Below the pieces are notes generated by a model. That model worked only from the letters and a program-made list of their open reading frames with translations. It had not been told where the DNA came from and made no database searches. A stretch of DNA of 20,767 nucleotides. Origin: a virus. A program made the translations under genes and the position numbers. Positions 9,092 through 16,624 of the stretch are shown here, piece by piece (the first letter of the stretch is position 1; each line of letters begins with the position of its first letter). The stretch covers positions 1 to 20,767 of the IMG/VR virus record IMGVR_UViG_3300025137_000377. The stretch is one strand, 5' to 3'.

Positions 9092-11095
9092 CTATTGTCC
9101 TACGCTAACCTTGTATTCAACTCCAAGTAAAGTAAAAAACAAAGGCTCAGTTTGAGAAAAAGTCATTTGTCCTTCTCTGTCATAACCCAGCATAGGTTTT
9201 CTTCTTTTCTTGCCCGTATAAAATTCACCGCTAGTAAATGCAAAATCATTACCGTTCAACGATAAGTTTTGCGAAAGATACATCAAAGCCGTTGCTTCTA
9301 TAATTCTTTTCTTTTGACCTACAGTATTCCCGCTAGGTAACTTTAGTTCAAGCGGCATTGTTTTTATTGTAGGAGTGTAATTTATTCCGACCTCTACGTA
9401 TGTAGTAGGAACAGAATCTAACGTTATAGCGCCAGAGCTTACTGTTTTGTCTGACTGCATTTCGTCATCTACAACAACTTTTACTGTTTGCCCTTCAAGA
9501 TGCGAAAGACCAGAAAGGCTCGTCGAGCTAGGTTTAGTGCCTCCAGAAAATAAAATACAGCTGTCCGTGGTGTCGTCATCGTTGAAACACTCTATATAAT
9601 ATTTAGTGCCGCCGTTTATTGTTCTTTTAACAACAAAATATATTTGGTCAACATCAACCGCTACCCTTTGAAACTCTCCGCTAGCTCCAGTAGTTGAAAG
9701 ACTAGGGGCAATAACGTTTTGTCCTCTTAAAATAGAATAGGTTGCAAGAGATCCGTCGGTGCCATTAATTAACAATAACAAATCGCCATCTGTAGTTGAC
9801 GTAGCTTTTCTTAAAGCCATGTCTATAGGAGATTTTAACAAATGAGAAGACAGCAAAGATATGTTGTTTGAAATATAAGAAAGCTCAACGTCACTAAATA
9901 AAAATTCTCTTAATGATTTACCAGCACGTTGCACAAATAGCGTGCCGCTTTCAGCTCCTACAGGCTTGATGCCTTCTAGCGATCCCCTTCTAGTTGCGCC
10001 ATTAACAACCACGTTGCTAGGGGTTATAGGGTCAAGTGTAGACTGAGGTAAGAAAAACTCTCCGCCTTTTGTAAAAACTTGTAAGTCTCTACCTGAAAAC
10101 ATTCCTGTGATTGCGTTGGTGCTGTCAGTCGCAAGTGTTACGTCTATAGCATCATCGTCTAATCCTTCACCAGGATTAAAATCAAAAAACCTAGCTACCC
10201 TCGAAGCAAAAATACTATTAGGCCTAGTTTTTGATCCGCCAAAATATAATCTGCCTTCATGAAAAGTTACTGTCCTTGGGTATCCTTTTGACTCTGACCA
10301 CGTTGCTTCATAGCCTGTTTCGATAAATGAAGAATTAGCAGCCAAAGCACTTGTATTAAAAAAAGGTATTTCGACTATTGCTTCTACAACAGTAGAAGAA
10401 ACAAATCTTGTAATTCTTGCACGACCTATTCCATCATTCGTTTCAACGTATTGATTAAGGTGACTTGTTGTAAAAATAGCCCCACTCGCTGTTAATGTAA
10501 TATTTCCGTCTACAGCAGAAGGTGTTATTGTTTTATCTATGTTTGTTTCACCTAATGTGAATGCATGGAAAGGAGTAAACTCAAAAGCTATCTTTTCTGC
10601 CGACCAAACAGTATCACCTGTTCTTGTAATTTTTACAGGGGGTCTATCTTCTTGTGTGGTTATTAAAGTATCGGCTGATTGTGTAAAATCCATTTTATCT
10701 AATTTTGCAGAGCCAAACAAACCTGTCACTCCATCACTTATCCCAAGCACTCCACTTAAATCTAAAAAGTTATTACCGCTACTGTTGATATTTGTTTGCA
10801 AAACTTTGTTTTTAAATACAAACATTTTTTCATTTACAAACAAAAGCATGTAACTATCTGTTGTTGAAAATTCAAAAGGCACTAATTTCATGCCGCTTTG
10901 CGGGTTTGTGGAGCTTGGTATCTCGAATAAAAATTGCAGACCTGGCCTTCTTTCTGCCCCGCCTTGAGGTTGTATAAGCACGTTTCTTGCTTCTTCTAAA
11001 GCGTTGTAATATTGATTTATATCAATACGTGCTTTTAATAAAGGGTCTAATTCGCCTGTTGTAAAATTTGACTGTATTGTTGCAGCTTTTGTCAT
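9092..11095 (-). CDS. Tail tubular protein B / tail nozzle (T7 gp12-like)
   Basis: A 667-residue, beta-rich protein. Its ATG shares the final A of the upstream TAA stop (TAATG). The N-terminus is the family signature: TIQSNFTTGELDPLLKARID, then a tyrosine-containing helix, LIQPQGGAERRPG and LVPFEFSTTDSYMLLFVNEKMFVFK. The middle carries GYPRTVTFHEGRLYFGGSKTRP and FTKGGEFFL strands typical of the nozzle beta-propeller. This protein forms the distal tube below the gp11-like ring and receives the fibres. Length is in the range for the marine members, shorter than T7 gp12. Confidence 0.88.
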   Translation of the reverse strand: MTKAATIQSNFTTGELDPLLKARIDINQYYNALEEARNVLIQPQGGAERRPGLQFLFEIPSSTNPQSGMKLVPFEFSTTDSYMLLFVNEKMFVFKNKVLQTNINSSGNNFLDLSGVLGISDGVTGLFGSAKLDKMDFTQSADTLITTQEDRPPVKITRTGDTVWSAEKIAFEFTPFHAFTLGETNIDKTITPSAVDGNITLTASGAIFTTSHLNQYVETNDGIGRARITRFVSSTVVEAIVEIPFFNTSALAANSSFIETGYEATWSESKGYPRTVTFHEGRLYFGGSKTRPNSIFASRVARFFDFNPGEGLDDDAIDVTLATDSTNAITGMFSGRDLQVFTKGGEFFLPQSTLDPITPSNVVVNGATRRGSLEGIKPVGAESGTLFVQRAGKSLREFLFSDVELSYISNNISLLSSHLLKSPIDMALRKATSTTDGDLLLLINGTDGSLATYSILRGQNVIAPSLSTTGASGEFQRVAVDVDQIYFVVKRTINGGTKYYIECFNDDDTTDSCILFSGGTKPSSTSLSGLSHLEGQTVKVVVDDEMQSDKTVSSGAITLDSVPTTYVEVGINYTPTIKTMPLELKLPSGNTVGQKKRIIEATALMYLSQNLSLNGNDFAFTSGEFYTGKKRRKPMLGYDREGQMTFSQTEPLFFTLLGVEYKVSVGQ

Positions 11096-11727
11096 TATCT
11101 AACGTCTGTTAGTGGAAAATCTACTATTGCGTAATTAGGTTTGCCTCTTCCGTCAATATTAGCAGCTTGCCTAAAATATCCGCCCCTCCCGTTTTCTGGT
11201 GCGCTACCAACAGCTATTTGCCTCCAATAATCTGATTTGTTTATTTGGTCTGTTACAGGCTCCGCTAAATGCCAGGCCATCATGTAGACTAAAAGCTGTA
11301 CAAAATACGCAGGCATAAGACCTTCTGTAATAATGCCTGATACGTAATCTATATAAATTTTTTCTTCATTAGTTGCTATAGCTGGACCAGAATCTGTATA
11401 TATTAGTTCATAATTTTGTATAGGCAGTATTCCTGTAGAGCTTGAATTATAAACTTGAACAGCTGATCCAGTTAGAGCTGTAGAAGGTAGATCGTATTGG
11501 TAGCTCCATTCGTTAACAGGAACCGTTGTTGACCTAGATAATTCTTGTTTTACAATAGAAAATGACCAAGGATACATTGACAAAGACTGTTTTTTTACAG
11601 TTTCATATATGTTGTTACAAACTATAGAAGCGTCATTTGCTGTGTCTGTAAAATTAGATATTGTGTCAGATCCTAATAGCAATAAAGCCTGATTACATAT
11701 AGTAACATTAGTGTCTCCAGCTGCCAT
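11095..11727 (-). CDS. Tail tubular protein A (T7 gp11-like)
   Basis: I place the start at the ATG at 11727 (210 aa, beginning MAAGDTNVTICNQALLLLGS) because GGAGG lies 5 bases upstream. A longer reading begins at a TTG at 11757 and would run into the hairpin. The opening motif, with a helix containing NQALLLLG, then NNIYETVKKQSLSMYPWSFSI, WSYQYDLPSTAL and YIDYVSGI, is the classic gatekeeper/adaptor ring pattern that binds beneath the portal. The helix LMPAYFVQLLVYMMAWHLAEPVT is also typical. It is followed by tail tube B with a 1-base stop/start overlap. Confidence 0.9.
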   Translation of the reverse strand: MAAGDTNVTICNQALLLLGSDTISNFTDTANDASIVCNNIYETVKKQSLSMYPWSFSIVKQELSRSTTVPVNEWSYQYDLPSTALTGSAVQVYNSSSTGILPIQNYELIYTDSGPAIATNEEKIYIDYVSGIITEGLMPAYFVQLLVYMMAWHLAEPVTDQINKSDYWRQIAVGSAPENGRGGYFRQAANIDGRGKPNYAIVDFPLTDVR

Positions 11728-11744
11728 AATACCTCCATTATAAC

Positions 11745-11777
11745 TTCCCTGTGCCAAGAGTGAATAGACACAGGGAA
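11745..11777 (-). promoter_or_regulatory. Strong RNA hairpin between decoration and tail tube genes
   Basis: In the minus-strand transcript the arms TTCCCTGTGTC and GGCACAGGGAA pair over 11 positions (one G-U wobble) around an 11-base loop. The hairpin ends 17 bases before the ATG at 11727 and leaves the GGAGG ribosome site free. No U-run follows, so it is not a canonical intrinsic terminator. It could be a leaky terminator, an RNase processing site or a 3'-end protector that keeps capsid mRNA more abundant than tail mRNA. Confidence 0.6.
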
Positions 11778-11785
11778 ATCTCGTT

Positions 11786-11801
11786 TAGTGATTAATCACT
11801 A
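11786..11801 (-). repeat. 16-bp perfect palindrome over the decoration gene stop
   Basis: TAGTGATTAATCACTA is a perfect inverted repeat that contains the TAA stop codon (11794-11792). As RNA it would form a 6-bp stem with a UUAA loop, 8 bases before the larger hairpin at 11777-11745. The two form a tandem hairpin unit at the capsid/tail boundary. It could also be a dyad protein-binding site. Confidence 0.55.
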
Positions 11802-12073
11802 TCTGTTGCACTTATAGCTGTACCATCGCCAATATCGACAACGCCAGAAGCGTTGCTTACTACTGGGTGTAAGCTAAATGTAGCAGTACCAGCTGAGCTT
11901 GCATGGATGTAGATTAAATCTCCAACCTTGAGCAAATCAGATGCGCTGTTAAAATATCCAGCAGCATCTATTGCTGTTTTTGCTTCAGTTGATTTATAAC
12001 TCCATACTTGAGGAGCGTTACCAGCTTTTGCTTGTCCGCCTATTGGTTGTAGGCCTTTTGCATCATATGCCAT
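11792..12073 (-). CDS. Probable capsid decoration / minor head protein
   Basis: A 93-residue protein immediately downstream of the major capsid gene (11-base gap) with AGGAGT about 8 bases before the ATG. The sequence is small, glycine- and alanine-rich and beta-like: a QPIGGQAKAGNAPQVWSY segment, then GYFNSASDLLKVGDLIYIHAS and a C-terminal strand region ending in acidic residues. I remember this pattern (QPIGGQ, APQVW, LLKVGDLIYV) from small proteins next to capsid genes in many phages, often listed as hypothetical or structural. A decoration role is inferred from size, position and presumed high expression. Confidence 0.6.
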   Translation of the reverse strand: MAYDAKGLQPIGGQAKAGNAPQVWSYKSTEAKTAIDAAGYFNSASDLLKVGDLIYIHASSAGTATFSLHPVVSNASGVVDIGDGTAISATDSD

Positions 12074-12084
12074 AATTAATACTC

Positions 12085-12933
12085 CTATTCTTCACAAGTT
12101 ATTTTTACTATACCTTCGTCGTCAATAGCAACGGCGCCAGCACTAAACATTGAATTTACTAAGAAAGATGTCTTTTCAGGGACATAATTAATCTCAGTTT
12201 TTTGATTCATGTTTACTGCCATACCGCATGAGCTGCGATGAAAAGCAAAGCATGTTCTGTCGCTAGATGAAAGAGGAAGCCCGCCTTCGTCTCTATCTCC
12301 TAGTACATAGAAGTTAAAGCCTAAGAAAGTATTTATCTCTCCGCTAACTAATGCCTTGATTGATGCAAAATCACCAGATACTGCTCTTTCGTCACCTAGT
12401 AAACCAGATAATGAATTAGCGTGTACTATGATGTGTCTGTCGTCAAATGGTACATTTTTAGCGTCTAGTGATTTTTTGGCAGCAATAAGCTTACCAACGT
12501 TTAAATTACTAGCAGCTGCTGAACCAGTTGTAACAACGGTTTTCGCCACAGTTGATGGTGATGATGCTGCATCAAGAGCATCTAAAATTAATTGATCCAT
12601 TCTTCTACCGATAGCTTTCGATACTACCTGCACAAGCTCAGAGCGCTCGTCAAAGTTGACCTTAGCTTGGTGAAATATATCGCTATATTCAGCTGCATTA
12701 TAATCACTCATTGTTGCTGTAACCTGTGAATATGTGACATTCAACGGAGTTACATCAGTTTGAGGGATACGGCTTGTAGCGCTACCTTTTCCAAGTTTTG
12801 GAAACTTATATGTGTTGCCTTGTACGCCTTGTCTGAGTCTTACACAGTTTAAGATAGAGCTTTCACCCTGATAAGCTTGCTTTACTTCAGCATCAAAAAG
12901 CGTAACAAAAGCATTTGTAATTGATTGTGCCAT
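12085..12933 (-). CDS. Major capsid protein
   Basis: A 282-residue protein directly after the scaffold gene. It has a strong ribosome site, AAAGGAG, about 8 bases upstream. The start MAQSITNAFVTLFDAEVKQAYQ, the LGKGSATSRIPQTDVTPLNV region, then RRMDQLILDALDAASSP, DRHIIVHANSLSGLLGDE and FLGFNFYVLGDRDEGGLP match a podovirus capsid family that is expected to have the HK97 fold. The closing part, MAVNMNQKTEINYVPEKTSF followed by SMFSAGAVAIDDEGIVKI, is the usual end of these proteins. There is no separate long N-terminal delta domain, consistent with an independent scaffold. The promoter candidate and long leader upstream fit the need for very high expression. Confidence 0.88.
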   Translation of the reverse strand: MAQSITNAFVTLFDAEVKQAYQGESSILNCVRLRQGVQGNTYKFPKLGKGSATSRIPQTDVTPLNVTYSQVTATMSDYNAAEYSDIFHQAKVNFDERSELVQVVSKAIGRRMDQLILDALDAASSPSTVAKTVVTTGSAAASNLNVGKLIAAKKSLDAKNVPFDDRHIIVHANSLSGLLGDERAVSGDFASIKALVSGEINTFLGFNFYVLGDRDEGGLPLSSSDRTCFAFHRSSCGMAVNMNQKTEINYVPEKTSFLVNSMFSAGAVAIDDEGIVKITCEE

Positions 12934-13045
12934 ACAAATATCTCCTTTGTATTGTTAAACAAATATCTCTTGCAGTTATCTGGAATTGCCCAGGCTGACA
13001 TTGTGTACTTTCACACTAGCCAGAAGGCCATGAATGGTTATCTTC
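12934..13045 (-). promoter_or_regulatory. Structured 5' leader of the capsid gene
   Basis: The scaffold-to-capsid gap is the longest inside the late operon. Its transcript contains nested complementary segments: TCTGG (12979-12983) with CCAGA (13020-13024), or alternatively GGCT (12993-12996) with AGCC (13018-13021), plus GTGT (13003-13006) with ACAC (13013-13016) as the tip. The two outer pairings compete for the same bases. The ribosome site AAAGGAG near the ATG stays outside these stems. It could stabilise the capsid mRNA. No known riboswitch class is recognisable. Confidence 0.4.
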
Positions 13046-13051
13046 ACCCCA

Positions 13052-13080
13052 AATATAATCTTTTTGTTTTAAAAAATCAA
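13052..13080 (-). promoter_or_regulatory. Sigma70-like promoter candidate for the capsid gene
   Basis: TTGATT (13080-13075) and TATATT (13057-13052) are separated by 17 bases, and the -35 box begins 7 bases after the scaffold stop codon. Matches to consensus are 4 of 6 and 5 of 6. Transcription would start near 13045 and give a leader of about 110 bases. AT-rich DNA yields chance matches, but exact spacing in the only sizeable gap before the most abundant virion protein supports it. Confidence 0.5.
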
Positions 13081-13086
13081 ATGAAA

Positions 13087-13902
13087 TTAGATAACACCCG
13101 TTCCCGTAGCATTACCTGGGAATAAGCGTTCAGCTACTTTAGCCACTTTTGCCCTATACTTCGGATCTGTTTTATATTCTGGAGAGCCAACCATTTCATA
13201 AAATTCTTCTTTACTTGGCAATCCTTCGGTATTTACAGGAGCTGTAGGTATTTCGTATCCTTCATAATACTTTCTAAGTTTCGTTATTACATTAACGCCT
13301 TCTGCTGTTGCAGCTAGGACTTCTATTTCTTTAACGTCATCAGCTCCTAATACTCCTTTTTCTACCAAGCCAGAAACCCATCCAGCTGTTCCTTTTACAA
13401 TATCAGGTCCATTGGGGCCTAGTTTTGCAAGCTCTGCTTTTTCATCTATTGTTTCAGAAGAAACTTGTTGCTCAGAAAGCTCAAGAAAAGTCCCTACTAA
13501 ATCGTCTACAGCTTCCTGAGTAGGTTTGTTTTCTTTAATCCAGCCAGTAACAAAGTTTTTCAAAGGGTCTGAGTCATCAACATCTTCTAATAAGCTAAAA
13601 TTATATTCTTTTGGAGCTTTGTGTTTGCCCATAGAAAATTGCTTTTGTAGCTCATTGTAAGAGTCTGATAGTTTTTGATCATCTACTTTTCCAGTTTCTT
13701 TATTAATAAACTTGTTGTTTATGTTTTCTGGCAATTCAATAATATTGTCTTCATCTTTTATTTGTTCCTTATCCTCAGTTTTATGAGAAAGCTCTACGGG
13801 AGCGTCTTCTATTTGTTGTTCTGAAGCTGCCTCTACATTAGCATTTGCTAATAATCCTTCTGGTTTTTCTTCTACTTGTTCTTGATTGGTTGTTTCGTTC
13901 AT
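13087..13902 (-). CDS. Scaffolding protein
   Basis: A 271-residue, strongly acidic protein between the Bbp19-like gene and the capsid gene. GAGGAC lies about 7 bases upstream of the ATG, and ATGA overlaps the previous stop. The first 75 residues are Glu/Gln/Asn-rich and look disordered. The middle contains DSYNELQKQFSMGKHKAPKEYNF and long acidic helices. The C-terminal 50 residues become basic (KYRAKVAKVAERLFPG), which is typical for a scaffold's coat-binding tail. Sequence families of scaffolds diverge quickly, so the call rests on position and charge layout. The SMGKHKAPKEYN motif recurs in podovirus scaffolds. Confidence 0.78.
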   Translation of the reverse strand: MNETTNQEQVEEKPEGLLANANVEAASEQQIEDAPVELSHKTEDKEQIKDEDNIIELPENINNKFINKETGKVDDQKLSDSYNELQKQFSMGKHKAPKEYNFSLLEDVDDSDPLKNFVTGWIKENKPTQEAVDDLVGTFLELSEQQVSSETIDEKAELAKLGPNGPDIVKGTAGWVSGLVEKGVLGADDVKEIEVLAATAEGVNVITKLRKYYEGYEIPTAPVNTEGLPSKEEFYEMVGSPEYKTDPKYRAKVAKVAERLFPGNATGTGVI

Positions 13903-14168
13903 GACTTCGTCCTCTCTATCCTTTGGTTTATTTCTCTTATAATGCTGTTTTGACCTTCTCTTGCGTAGCCATATGAGTTATCAAGCCCAGGTACCCAGGT
14001 TGGTTGTTCCAGCGTTTTGTGCATTAAATAGTTTAAAACTTTCTTGCCCTCTTCTGTGTCGAATGTTCTAGCAAATGCTTTATCTAACTCTATTTGATTG
14101 TCTTTTGGTTTCGATTTTCTTTTTTCTTCTAAGTCTAAAACCTCGATACCTTCCCATCCCGATGTCAT
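13899..14168 (-). CDS. Bbp19-like small phage protein
   Basis: An 89-residue protein sandwiched between portal and scaffold with ATGA overlaps on both sides. The core, AFARTFDTEEGKKVLNYLMHKTLEQPTWV followed by YAREGQNSIIREINQRI, fits the Bbp19-type family (named from a Bordetella phage), with an FxTxEGKKVLxxL helix and an EGQ..I.R.I helix. The function of the family is unknown to me. Its fixed place next to the portal suggests a head-assembly role. AAGAGG about 7 bases upstream supports the start. Confidence 0.7.
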   Translation of the reverse strand: MTSGWEGIEVLDLEEKRKSKPKDNQIELDKAFARTFDTEEGKKVLNYLMHKTLEQPTWVPGLDNSYGYAREGQNSIIREINQRIERTKS

Positions 14169-15760
14169 GCTTTAGCCTCTTGTTCTAGAGCTTCTTCTGG
14201 CTGTTGTATGTCTGGGCTAGGAGGCTGGCCACCCTGGTCCATCATCCCGCCTGTTATATTTGCTGTAGCCATAGCTTGCTGTACAATTTGTTCTTTTTCT
14301 TCTGGAGTATTTCTTAGCGATGCTGGTACTCCAAACTTATCAGCTATAAAACTAGCCACTTGATCTGGTTTTAATTCTGCAACCCCGCCAGGTCCAAGGC
14401 TATTCGCTATTTGTACAAACTGCATGACCTCGTTTACTTCTTCTAAATTTTGCGCTTTTGCAAGAGGAGACACAGGAGTTACTTTTACCTGTAAACCATT
14501 CACTTTGAGTGGCATTTGTATTAAACCTTTTTCGTCCATTATGCTTAGTGTTTTAGCTACAATAGGAACCATGGTTTCAGTAATTAATCTACCAAAGGCA
14601 GCTCCCATGTTCTGGGATAACTCTTTCATTCTCTCTACAATTTCTGTTGCTGATCTTGCTGACATGTTGTCAGGAGGCAAGGTGTCATCTAGCATTGTTT
14701 TTTTAATATTCATTCTAAGGTCATTTATAACAATCTGTGAAACGTTAAAGTCTCCAGACCTAGGCAAAGGAGCTAATGATGCGCCTTGAGGCCCACCGTT
14801 TCTTGCTACAGGTATAATAGAACCTGGCGATATTCTAATGTTAGATGGGTTAATTACTCCATCATCTGCTGCGGTATAAACCCCAGCGCAAGCGATAGAT
14901 GCATTTTTAAGCAACAGCTCCAAGGTTTTGTTGAGAGTTCTTATGTCTGGTAACGCAGAGACAAGGGGGCCTCGACCAAAAACTTCGCCTGGTAATTTCA
15001 TATACCTTGCAACAACCCAAGGAGACTGCCTCATTCTTCTAAAAACTAATTCTTCTGACGTTTTTTCATAAATAATGTGATAACAGTAATCGCCTCTGTC
15101 TGTATCAATAATGACAGATTCGAGAAGCTCAACCATTTCAGACGGCTTGTCTTCTATAATTCTTTGTATTGTGCTTGGTATTTTAGCATCTGGAAAAGTT
15201 CTTGTTATTGCTTCTGCTCTTACTTTATATTTTCTGTATACGTTATCAACAGTTCCATACGGCCCCTCTTCTAGTGCTAAAAGATATTGGGGAACAGGTG
15301 TAAACCTTATTGGAGTTGTGTCATCTCCTGGTTGTATCAAAATAGCCGCTGTACCAACAGATAGGTCTAATAAAAACTCACCCATAGCTAAATCGAAATT
15401 ACTCTGTCTCAAAATACTAAACATTTTGTCGCTATATAAATCAAGCGCCTGCTGAGTTTGTGTTTTGAATTTTTCTGGAATATCGTTACCTGGCTCAAGT
15501 CTACACCATTTTTTTACTGGCGGGAAAAGGCCTGACTGTATTCTGTTGGCAAATCTTTGTGTGGAGTGAATTGCTGTAGAATCGAACACATTGTTCATCT
15601 TGTCTTGGCCAGGCGCATTTCCTTCGTAACCGCCTTCATATAAGTTTCTCTGGGGGAGGGCGTATCTATAACAGTCCTCGTATATGTTTCTCCAAAGATC
15701 TTTTTTAGCAAAAGCTTTTTTCGATCTATCTAAAACTTGTCTAGGAGTAAGCTGTTTCAT
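14165..15760 (-). CDS. Portal protein (T7-type head-to-tail connector)
   Basis: A 531-residue protein whose start overlaps the previous stop (ATGA). The N-terminus carries the connector signature: a helix with DLWRNIYEDCYRYALPQRN, then DSTAIHSTQRFANRIQSGLFPPVKKWCRLEPG. Later segments such as SPWVVARYMKLPGEVFGRGPLVSALPDIRTLNK and SARSATEIVERMKELSQNMGAAFGRLITE are typical of this family's stem and wing. The C-terminus is Gln/Pro-rich. It forms the dodecameric ring at the packaging vertex, binding the large terminase and later the gp11-like adaptor. Length is close to T7 gp8. Confidence 0.95.
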   Translation of the reverse strand: MKQLTPRQVLDRSKKAFAKKDLWRNIYEDCYRYALPQRNLYEGGYEGNAPGQDKMNNVFDSTAIHSTQRFANRIQSGLFPPVKKWCRLEPGNDIPEKFKTQTQQALDLYSDKMFSILRQSNFDLAMGEFLLDLSVGTAAILIQPGDDTTPIRFTPVPQYLLALEEGPYGTVDNVYRKYKVRAEAITRTFPDAKIPSTIQRIIEDKPSEMVELLESVIIDTDRGDYCYHIIYEKTSEELVFRRMRQSPWVVARYMKLPGEVFGRGPLVSALPDIRTLNKTLELLLKNASIACAGVYTAADDGVINPSNIRISPGSIIPVARNGGPQGASLAPLPRSGDFNVSQIVINDLRMNIKKTMLDDTLPPDNMSARSATEIVERMKELSQNMGAAFGRLITETMVPIVAKTLSIMDEKGLIQMPLKVNGLQVKVTPVSPLAKAQNLEEVNEVMQFVQIANSLGPGGVAELKPDQVASFIADKFGVPASLRNTPEEKEQIVQQAMATANITGGMMDQGGQPPSPDIQQPEEALEQEAKA

Positions 15761-16029
15761 GTCTTTTTATGCCTATTTGCAAAATTTCTAGCGCTTTGTT
15801 TGCTTCTAAATCCCCATGCTTTCAATGCTAATGATAGCCTAGTAGGTTCGCCTTTACTAGTTTTCTCTGATCCTGCCATGCCTCCAAACCTTGCAGCAAA
15901 AGAAACTCTTCTGGGGTTAGTTCCTGTTTTTACGGGAGATTTTAAATTAGATCCTTCGGTTTTTTTGAAATGATTCCTGCCAGCTTCATTTAATCCTCCG
16001 CCAGGGTTTTGAAATTTTTTAGCAACCAT
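15757..16029 (-). CDS. Small basic conserved phage protein (DUF6321-like)
   Basis: A 90-residue, Arg/Lys-rich protein. Its ATG shares a base with the stop of the 20-aa ORF before it (TAATG). The sequence follows a pattern I recognise in many phages: GGGLNEAGRNHFKKTEG, NLKSPVKTGTNPRRVSFAARFGGM, then KGEPTRLSLALKAWGF and SARNFANRHKK. I associate it with DUF6321, a name recalled and not checked. Function is unknown. Its size, charge and place before the portal suggest a DNA-associated virion or assembly protein. Confidence 0.7.
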   Translation of the reverse strand: MVAKKFQNPGGGLNEAGRNHFKKTEGSNLKSPVKTGTNPRRVSFAARFGGMAGSEKTSKGEPTRLSLALKAWGFRSKQSARNFANRHKKT

Positions 16030-16091
16030 TACTTATATTTTTTGGCTTTTTTCTTTTTTTTCATTTTAAATTTGTAGTGAGTGCCTGGCAT
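16029..16091 (-). CDS. 20-residue lysine-rich mini-protein
   Basis: A 20-codon ORF beginning MPGTHYKFKM and ending in a run where 8 of the last 10 residues are Lys. AGGA lies about 7 bases before the ATG, and the TAA stop shares its last base with the ATG of the 90-aa gene (TAATG). A good ribosome site plus exact coupling make it a real gene candidate despite its size. I recall similar MPGxHY-plus-poly-Lys mini-proteins in marine podoviruses. The function is unknown; possibilities are DNA or RNA binding, or simple translational coupling. Confidence 0.6.
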   Translation of the reverse strand: MPGTHYKFKMKKKKKAKKYK

Positions 16092-16103
16092 TTTTTATCC
16101 TAT

Positions 16104-16256
16104 CTAAGCTTTTTTCTTTTTTGGGAAACCTGCTTTCATGTTGGCATAAGCCTTATCTGAAATCGTAGATTCTTTTTTAGTCCTACTTGTTCCTTCTTTT
16201 TTTCTTTGGTTAATATTATAATACAAACCTTTTTTTACTTTTCTTCTTCTAATCAT
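16104..16256 (-). CDS. 50-residue basic protein
   Basis: A 50-codon ORF starting MIRRRKVKKGLYYNINQRKK. It continues with a GTSRTKKESTISDKAYANM core and ends in GFPKKKKA. About 40% of residues are Lys or Arg. The core GTSR-K-STIS-KAYANMKAGF is a pattern I remember from small proteins of marine phages. The start overlaps the stop of a 19-aa ORF (ATGA) and no clear ribosome site precedes it, so it is probably translated by coupling. Function is unknown. Together with its neighbours it forms a cluster of basic mini-proteins ahead of the portal. Confidence 0.65.
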   Translation of the reverse strand: MIRRRKVKKGLYYNINQRKKEGTSRTKKESTISDKAYANMKAGFPKKKKA

Positions 16257-16312
16257 GTTTGTTTTTTTCTGTGCCTTGGATTGCGGATATATTCTTGTTC
16301 ATGATGATCCAT
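16253..16312 (-). CDS. Possible 19-residue peptide (coupling ORF)
   Basis: The ORF encodes MDHHEQEYIRNPRHRKKQT. It starts 3 bases after the stop of the 102-aa gene, and its TGA overlaps the next ATG (ATGA), which fits the coupling style of the operon. Against it: the ribosome site is weak, and a second 17-codon ORF in another frame (start at 16302) covers nearly the same bases. Only one, or neither, may be used. Confidence 0.35.
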   Translation of the reverse strand: MDHHEQEYIRNPRHRKKQT

Positions 16313-16315
16313 GAT

Positions 16316-16624
16316 CTATCCAAGTTTACTGTTTGTGTCTCTAGGGTTTCTTATAGGAGAATAATTAGATCCAGATGCAGCAATATTTGCGCTACCTCCT
16401 ATTAAAGATTTTCCTGCCATTCTAGTTGATCGCCTACGCTTAGTTAAGTTTCTAGAAACAGTTTTTCTATCTGCTTCTGTTTTTTTAGGAGCATCTGTTT
16501 TGGATGCAATTTCTGATCTAGTCTCTGCTGATCTACGAGGTGTGTCGCCTCCCGATAGTCCACGAATTGTTCTAATTGGTACGTTTACAGCCTTCTTAAT
16601 AATTTTTGTTACTGAGCCTCCCAT
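16316..16624 (-). CDS. Basic glycine/serine-rich protein, 102 aa, unknown
   Basis: A 102-residue protein whose ATG shares a base with the preceding stop (TAATG). The N-terminus (MGGSVTKIIKKAVNVPIRTI) could form a basic amphipathic helix. A charged stretch with many Arg and Lys follows, including NLTKRRRSTRMAGKSLI. The C-terminal 30 residues are Gly/Ser/Asn-rich and look disordered. No catalytic motif is visible. The high positive charge and position between terminase and portal suggest a minor virion or DNA-associated protein. Confidence 0.65.
   Translation of the reverse strand: MGGSVTKIIKKAVNVPIRTIRGLSGGDTPRRSAETRSEIASKTDAPKKTEADRKTVSRNLTKRRRSTRMAGKSLIGGSANIAASGSNYSPIRNPRDTNSKLG

Noticed and set aside
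11728-11757. TTG-initiated N-terminal extension of the tail tubular protein A
   Set aside because: The ATG at 11727 has GGAGG 5 bases upstream and matches the usual start of the family. The extension runs into the hairpin arm.
12925-13125. Plus-strand ORF of 66 codons across the capsid leader
   Set aside because: It overlaps the ends of two minus-strand genes and the leader, lacks family resemblance, and no other plus-strand gene exists in the window.
14424-14789. Plus-strand 121-codon frame opposite the portal gene
   Set aside because: It is antisense to the conserved stem of the portal and has no independent support.
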